Positions 5,191-6,267 of a stretch of DNA of 6,267 nucleotides are shown in pieces. The stretch is from UMGS172 sp964634675 (GTDB lineage: Bacteria; Bacillota; Clostridia; Oscillospirales; Acutalibacteraceae): positions 1 to 6,267 of the forward strand of contig CAZWLH010000082.1 in the NCBI GenBank assembly GCA_964634675.1, read 5' to 3'. The notes beneath the pieces are model-generated. The model was not told the origin of the DNA. It searched no databases and saw only the letters and a program-made list of their open reading frames with translations. Positions within the stretch are counted from its first letter, which is position 1, and the number at the start of each line of letters is the position of its first letter. A program made the translations under genes and the position numbers.

Positions 5191-6012
5191 ATGGAAACAC
5201 GGTTGAAAACGGTTGAAATACTTAAGGATTTTCATAAAATAACGGGCGCGAGAATATCGCTCCACGATCTTGAGCTTAATGAAATAGCGGCATACCCGAA
5301 AGAGCTGCTGCCGTTCTGCTTTGAGGTTCAGCTTAACGAAAAAGCGCGTGTAAAGTGCTGTGAAGCCGATGCGGCGGCCTTTAAGACTGCGGCAAAAACC
5401 GGTCTGCCCTATACATATATCTGCCATTGCGGACTGATCGAAACGGTTGCTCCGATATACGATTACGGTGTTTTGAGCGGCTATGTTATGATGGGTCAGC
5501 TCACGGGCGATGAGCAGGGGCAAATGGAAGATATCAAGCACCGTTCTGCCGAGTATTTCGACTCCGAAGGAAAGCTCTCTGAAGTGTGCGAAAATATTCC
5601 CGTTATGAAGCACAGTATGCTTGACAGCTATATAAACATACTTGAAATAATAGCCGAATTTATGACCCAAACCAACAGAATGACGGTCAAAAACCGTGAT
5701 TTTGCGGCGGCGGTCAAGTCGTATATAAATAAGTTTTATTATAAGCAGCTTTCGGTGCAGAACTTGTGCGAGACCTTCGGCTGCAGCAGAACCACGCTGA
5801 TGAACGAATTCAAGGCGGAATACGGTGTTACAATTGGGCGGTATATGACCGAGTACCGTTTAAAAAAGGCGGTAAATATGCTGAATAAAAGCGATAAAAG
5901 CGTTAAAGCCATAGCGGTAGAATGCGGCTTTAACGACCAAAATTATTTTACAAAGGTGTTCAGAGCGAATTTTAATGTAACTCCGAGCGAATTTCGCAAA
6001 AATAATTCTTGA
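5191..6012 (+). CDS. AraC-family regulator with N-terminal PocR sensory domain
   Basis: A 273-residue cytoplasmic transcription factor. Residues of about 5-160 match the PocR sensory domain: KARVKCCEADAAAF with C56/C57, then TGLPYTYICHCGLIETVAPI with C78, H79 and C80, then GVLSGYVMMGQL (93-104). The C-terminus has two helix-turn-helix units, SVQNLCETFGCSRTTLMNEF (188-207) and SVKAIAVECGFNDQNYFTKVF (237-257), ending in the AraC signature NVTPSEFRK (262-270). The ATG at 5191 has GGAG 5 bases upstream. It is divergent from the ROK-nahK-nagB-nagA operon across 139 bp and probably activates it. PocR is named after the propanediol/cobalamin regulator of Salmonella, but the domain is widespread in Clostridia with mostly unknown ligands. 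An amino sugar, its phosphate or a related small molecule is the contextual guess. Family call is firm, ligand and target are inferred. Confidence 0.91.
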   Translation: METRLKTVEILKDFHKITGARISLHDLELNEIAAYPKELLPFCFEVQLNEKARVKCCEADAAAFKTAAKTGLPYTYICHCGLIETVAPIYDYGVLSGYVMMGQLTGDEQGQMEDIKHRSAEYFDSEGKLSEVCENIPVMKHSMLDSYINILEIIAEFMTQTNRMTVKNRDFAAAVKSYINKFYYKQLSVQNLCETFGCSRTTLMNEFKAEYGVTIGRYMTEYRLKKAVNMLNKSDKSVKAIAVECGFNDQNYFTKVFRANFNVTPSEFRKNNS

Positions 6013-6037
6013 ATTATCCGATGTGATGATGTATAAT
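6009..6037 (+). promoter_or_regulatory. Predicted promoter of tRNA-Val, overlapping the upstream stop codon
   Basis: The -35 TTGAAT (6009-6014) and a perfect -10 TATAAT (6032-6037) are 17 bp apart. Transcription would start near 6044, about 3 bases before the mature tRNA. The -35 contains the TGA stop codon (6010-6012) of the PocR-type regulator, so the two genes are packed without spare sequence. Confidence 0.72.
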
Positions 6038-6046
6038 CACATTATC

Positions 6047-6123
6047 GGAAGCATAGCTCAGTTGGTCAGAGTGCCTGCTTCACACGCAGGAGGTCGACAG
6101 TTCGAGCCTGTCTGTTTCCACCA
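6047..6123 (+). tRNA. tRNA-Val with anticodon CAC
   Basis: A complete 77-base cloverleaf. The acceptor stem GGAAGCA (6047-6053) pairs with TGTTTCC (6113-6119), with one G-U pair. The D arm starts GCTCAGTTGGT. The anticodon stem CCTGC/GCAGG encloses loop TTCACAC, giving anticodon CAC at 6081-6083, which reads the valine codon GUG. The T arm is GACAG-TTCGAGC-CTGTC. Discriminator A is at 6120 and the CCA tail is encoded at 6121-6123. It has its own promoter and a terminator starting 1 base downstream. Confidence 0.96.
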
Positions 6124-6161
6124 AAACCCCGAGGATTATCGAGTTCTCGGGGTTTCTCTTT
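6124..6161 (+). terminator. Intrinsic terminator of tRNA-Val
   Basis: AAACCCCGAG (6124-6133) pairs perfectly with CTCGGGGTTT (6146-6155) around a 12-base loop, followed by CTCTTT, so the tract reads TTTCTCTTT. It begins directly after the CCA end and probably also stops read-through from the PocR-type regulator, which has no terminator of its own. Confidence 0.85.
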
Positions 6162-6170
6162 CGGTCGTGA

Positions 6171-6195
6171 GTGCTTTGAAGTGCTTTTCGGTGCT
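6171..6195. repeat. Three GTGCT direct repeats at exact 10-bp spacing
   Basis: GTGCT occurs at 6171, 6181 and 6191; the first two units extend to GTGCTTT. One-helical-turn phasing puts the copies on the same DNA face, as in response-regulator or other tandem operator sites. They lie about 30-50 bp upstream of a possible -10 at 6222-6227. Function is inferred from the spacing only. Confidence 0.4.
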
Positions 6196-6218
6196 GCAAT
6201 TTATTCGGATCGGTGTTA

Positions 6219-6227
6219 TGATACAAT
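6219..6227 (+). promoter_or_regulatory. Possible extended -10 promoter for a gene beyond the window
   Basis: TGATACAAT contains an extended -10 TG followed after one base by TACAAT (6222-6227). At 17-bp spacing the -35 would be ATTTAT, which is poor. The rest of the tail to 6267 is AT-rich and has no supportable start codon or ribosome site, so any driven gene starts beyond the window. Confidence 0.35.
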
Positions 6228-6267
6228 AGATAGGTAACAAAAATAATAGAAAAAACAACTCAAAAGT

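Noticed and set aside
6047..6123. tRNA-Val as an integration site for a mobile element
   Set aside because: No integrase and no repeat of the tRNA 3' end is seen in the window, and a normal terminator follows directly.
6023..6229. Plus-strand reading frame of 68 codons across the tRNA region
   Set aside because: It runs through the whole tRNA-Val and its terminator and has no ribosome site; it is an accidental frame.

Overview
The window looks like a chromosomal segment of a low-to-mid GC Gram-positive bacterium, most likely an anaerobic Clostridia/Oscillospiraceae-type gut organism. This is inferred from strong AGGAGG-type ribosome sites, one TTG start, sigma-A-type promoters, short-form NagB, a NahK-like kinase and AraC regulators typical of that group. 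No species can be named from the sequence alone. No mobile element, CRISPR array or integrase is visible.

Layout, left to right. (1) Positions 1-139, minus strand: the first 46 codons of a gene cut by the window edge, resembling the N-terminus of GH116 glycoside hydrolases. (2) Positions 140-278: a divergent regulatory region holding two promoters and a 10-bp inverted repeat. (3) Positions 279-1079, plus strand: a cupin-type AraC regulator. (4) Positions 1083-1123: a terminator hairpin shared by the convergent neighbours. (5) Positions 5051 down to 1128, minus strand: a tight four-gene operon in transcription order ROK sugar kinase, NahK-like N-acetylhexosamine kinase, nagB, nagA. (6) Positions 5052-5190: a second divergent regulatory region. 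(7) Positions 5191-6012, plus strand: a PocR-domain AraC regulator. (8) tRNA-Val(CAC) at 6047-6123 with its own promoter and terminator. (9) Positions 6156-6267: a noncoding tail with a 10-bp-phased GTGCT repeat ahead of a possible promoter.

How the parts work together (inference). The GH116 enzyme would release a sugar from a glycoside. The ROK kinase would phosphorylate a hexose or N-acetylhexosamine at C6, and the NahK-like kinase would phosphorylate N-acetylhexosamine at C1. NagA then deacetylates GlcNAc-6-P, and NagB converts GlcN-6-P to fructose-6-P and ammonia. Each catabolic promoter faces a divergent AraC regulator across a 139-bp gap. The two gaps share an exact 12-mer in the same orientation and near the same position, plus copies of AAAACTTG. 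This suggests one linked regulatory circuit for amino-sugar glycan use. No transporter and no mutase linking GlcNAc-1-P to GlcNAc-6-P lies in the window.
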